Assembly (NCBI GenBank): GCA_020724185.1
Contig: DYHL01000142.1
Location: forward strand, 1-7,002
Direction of reading: 5' to 3'
Source: Candidatus Nitrosymbiomonas sp.
GTDB lineage: Bacteria; Sysuimicrobiota; Sysuimicrobiia; Sysuimicrobiales; Humicultoraceae
DNA: 7,002 nucleotides
A program made the position numbers and the translations under genes. The notes under the pieces were generated by a model, which worked only from the letters and a program-made list of their open reading frames with translations, was not told where the DNA came from and searched no databases. Shown here piece after piece: positions 5,933-7,002 of the stretch. Positions within the stretch are counted from its first letter, which is position 1; each line of letters begins with the position of its first letter.

Positions 5933-6488
5933 CGGGTGTTCCCACCAACATGATCTTCGGCTCCTGTAGCACGCGCATAAGGAAGTGTTGCCTCGCCTTG
6001 ATCCTATCCGCGAACTCCTCAGGCGAGTAGACCGTTGGGTTGACCTCACGGCCCAGGCGCTCCTGAGCGGATAGGAACGCAGCCGAAATGTCGGCAAACG
6101 GGGCATCCGCAACGACAAGCACGTCCACGTCGCTCCTCGCGTCTCCGGTCCCCTTCGCCATGCTGCCGAAGGTGAACGCGAGAGTGATGCCATTCACCGC
6201 GGCCAAGGCCTCGCGCAGTACGTCGGCGAGGACGGCGGTCTTGAGCATGAGCCCGTGTAGCTCGGGGTAGATCGGGCAGTCCCGGTTGGCGCGGTAGTAG
6301 GCGCGCCGCGATTCCAACCTGCGTTCCAGGATGCCCGCCTCGACCAGTGAGAGGACCTCTCTCTGCACAGCCGAGGGCGAGAGCCGCGTCTGTCGCGCGA
6401 TCTTTCGCAGGTGCCACTCCCGGTCGGGGTGCAGAAGCAGCAGGCCCAGGACCTGCCGCCTCGCTGCGGGAAAGAGCGCCTCAGCCAT
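5895..6488 (-). CDS. Winged-helix/minimal nucleotidyltransferase fusion protein
   Basis: A 197-residue two-domain protein. Residues about 8-68 form a winged-helix DNA-binding domain (VLGLLLLHPDREWHLRKIAR, recognition helix near SPSAVQREVLSLVEAG, wing LERRLESRRAYYRAN). Residues about 88-185 form a polymerase-beta-like minimal nucleotidyltransferase with GS at 108-109 and metal-binding D120 and D122 in SDVDVLVV. The third acidic residue usual in MNT enzymes is not evident in the next strand (EVNPTVYS). In MNT-HEPN toxin-antitoxin pairs the transferase modifies and silences its HEPN partner. Here the partner gene overlaps the 3' end, and the DNA-binding domain suggests autoregulation. The ATG at 6488 is chosen because relatives I recall begin MA-ALF; a GAGG directly before it is too close to be ideal. 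An upstream extension of the frame to 6635 is arginine-rich and looks non-coding. Confidence 0.83.
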   Translation of the reverse strand: MAEALFPAARRQVLGLLLLHPDREWHLRKIARQTRLSPSAVQREVLSLVEAGILERRLESRRAYYRANRDCPIYPELHGLMLKTAVLADVLREALAAVNGITLAFTFGSMAKGTGDARSDVDVLVVADAPFADISAAFLSAQERLGREVNPTVYSPEEFADRIKARQHFLMRVLQEPKIMLVGTPDDLERMGEPAPE

Positions 6489-6551
6489 ACCTCGGCGTCG
6501 CTTGGCCTGCACCGGGCCGCACGTTGCCTCGCCAGTCTTTCTCTCCGTCCG

Positions 6552-6591
6552 TGTTCTCGTTTCGTGAACAATTGTGCCCTTTTTGCGAACA
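6552..6591. promoter_or_regulatory. Repeated GAACA operator-like sites around the promoter
   Basis: TTTCGTGAACA (6560-6570) and TTTTGCGAACA (6581-6591) are direct repeats exactly 21 bases apart, two helical turns. The first also forms an inverted repeat, TGTTC-N9-GAACA (6552-6570). One site lies between the -35 and -10 boxes and the other over the transcription start. This layout suits a repressor, most simply the winged-helix protein encoded just downstream. Confidence 0.45.
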
Positions 6592-6599
6592 GCCGTCAA
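6571..6599 (-). promoter_or_regulatory. Sigma70-type promoter of the nucleotidyltransferase-HEPN operon
   Basis: On the minus strand TTGACG (6599-6594) and CACAAT (6576-6571) are separated by 17 bases. The predicted start is near 6564, giving a leader of roughly 75 bases before the ATG at 6488. The match to consensus is good, and GAACA-containing repeats surround the start, so regulation by the winged-helix protein is plausible. Confidence 0.58.
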
Positions 6600-6824
6600 G
6601 ATGCGGAGCAGGGCCGCGGGCCGGCGAGGCCCCACGGCGGCCCCTATTGTTCTGTCGGGAGGTGTGCTTCACTCGCGGTCTCGACGAGCTGCGTATTCCG
6701 ATCAAGCCGACCACGCAGTCCAGTTGAAGCCGCCCAGCTAGTCCGGCGCAAGGCGGCCAGTCGTTCCGGGCGATGCCGACCACGGTCGGAGCGAAGCGAC
6801 GCCAGTCGTGCCTCACGCAGTCGT

Positions 6825-6854
6825 GTGGTCAGCTCGCGACTATGATCTGACCAC
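6825..6854. repeat. Inverted repeat GTGGTCAG-N14-CTGACCAC
   Basis: Eight-base perfect arms (6825-6832 and 6847-6854) around a 14-base loop in unassigned DNA. It is not followed by a T-tract, so it is not an obvious terminator. Its role is unknown. Confidence 0.4.
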
Positions 6855-6940
6855 CGCATGGGCGTCAATCCAGTCTTCATCCCCGTGGCAAGGTCCGGCG
6901 GGCTACGTGGGGCATCAGATGCTCCCACTGAGACCCCAGG

Positions 6941-6956
6941 GTTCTGCGAAACGAAC
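6941..6956. repeat. GTTC-N8-GAAC element resembling the operator at 6553-6569
   Basis: GTTCTGCGAAACGAAC has the same GTTC...GAAC arms and, on the opposite strand, the same CGTTTCG core as the site over the nucleotidyltransferase transcription start (GTTC-N9-GAAC, 6553-6569). It lies about 390 bases upstream of that site. It could be a second binding site for the same regulator, or chance. Confidence 0.3.
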
Positions 6957-7002
6957 TGCGGAACTCCCGTCAAGCCTTAATGCCGCAGGCGACGAACTCA
7001 TC

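Larger units (their letters stand above)
6600..7002. other. Region with no supportable gene
   Basis: About 400 bases upstream of the nucleotidyltransferase promoter. Open frames here are short and arginine/serine-rich; the longest (minus, 6973-6644, TTG start, 109 codons) has no recognisable domain or ribosome site. One minus frame open at the window edge closes at a TGA at 6970 after ten codons (DEFVACGIKA) and could be the tail of an upstream gene. The heptamer CAGTCGT occurs at 6758, 6803 and 6818. Two inverted repeats are listed separately. Confidence 0.4.

Noticed and set aside
1..7002. CRISPR array or intact insertion sequence
   Set aside because: No regularly spaced repeats, no transposase motif and no terminal inverted repeats with a target duplication were seen.

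Overview
This is a GC-rich bacterial window that looks like chromosomal accessory DNA. Lineage cannot be fixed from sequence alone. The gene content (aromatic-ring or VOC dioxygenase, P-type ATPase, several toxin-antitoxin modules) would suit a soil or sediment bacterium such as an actinobacterium, proteobacterium, chloroflexotan or an uncultivated relative.

Left part (1-2830, minus strand). An intact-looking but edge-truncated P-type cation ATPase of the IIA/IIC group lies downstream of a complete 297-residue ring-cleaving extradiol (glyoxalase-fold, MhqO/PcpA-like) dioxygenase. They read in the same direction, but the ATPase has its own good sigma70-type promoter whose predicted start lies only a few bases before its ATG.

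Middle part (about 3000-5230). A plus-strand Xre-RES toxin-antitoxin locus has decayed: it has an in-frame stop near the start, an apparent in-frame antitoxin-toxin fusion and a frameshift. A perfect TTGAT-N4-ATCAA palindrome sits just before it. Next, on the minus strand, is a compact and apparently intact VapBC operon (AbrB-type antitoxin, PIN toxin, 8-bp overlap) with a perfect inverted repeat over its -35 box. Divergent from vapB is a small membrane protein with the His/Asp layout of the YdjM-type metal-dependent hydrolases.

Right part (5420-7002). A minus-strand two-gene unit encodes a winged-helix/nucleotidyltransferase fusion followed, with a 38-bp overlap, by a HEPN-like partner. It resembles the MNT-HEPN toxin-antitoxin class. 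It has a very good promoter with GAACA-containing repeats two helical turns apart. The partner looks altered: a central segment seems missing, and its C-terminal tail reads through a 28-bp sequence resembling the 3' end of an initiator tRNA. That is the kind of scar an integrating element leaves. The last 400 bases contain no gene I can support, only inverted repeats, one resembling the operator upstream of the nucleotidyltransferase gene.

Taken together, three different toxin-antitoxin families lie within about 3.5 kb, one dead, one intact and one partly eroded, beside a possible tRNA-derived scar. This suggests a site of repeated insertion and decay. The sequence does not show that the genes act together beyond the two operons.
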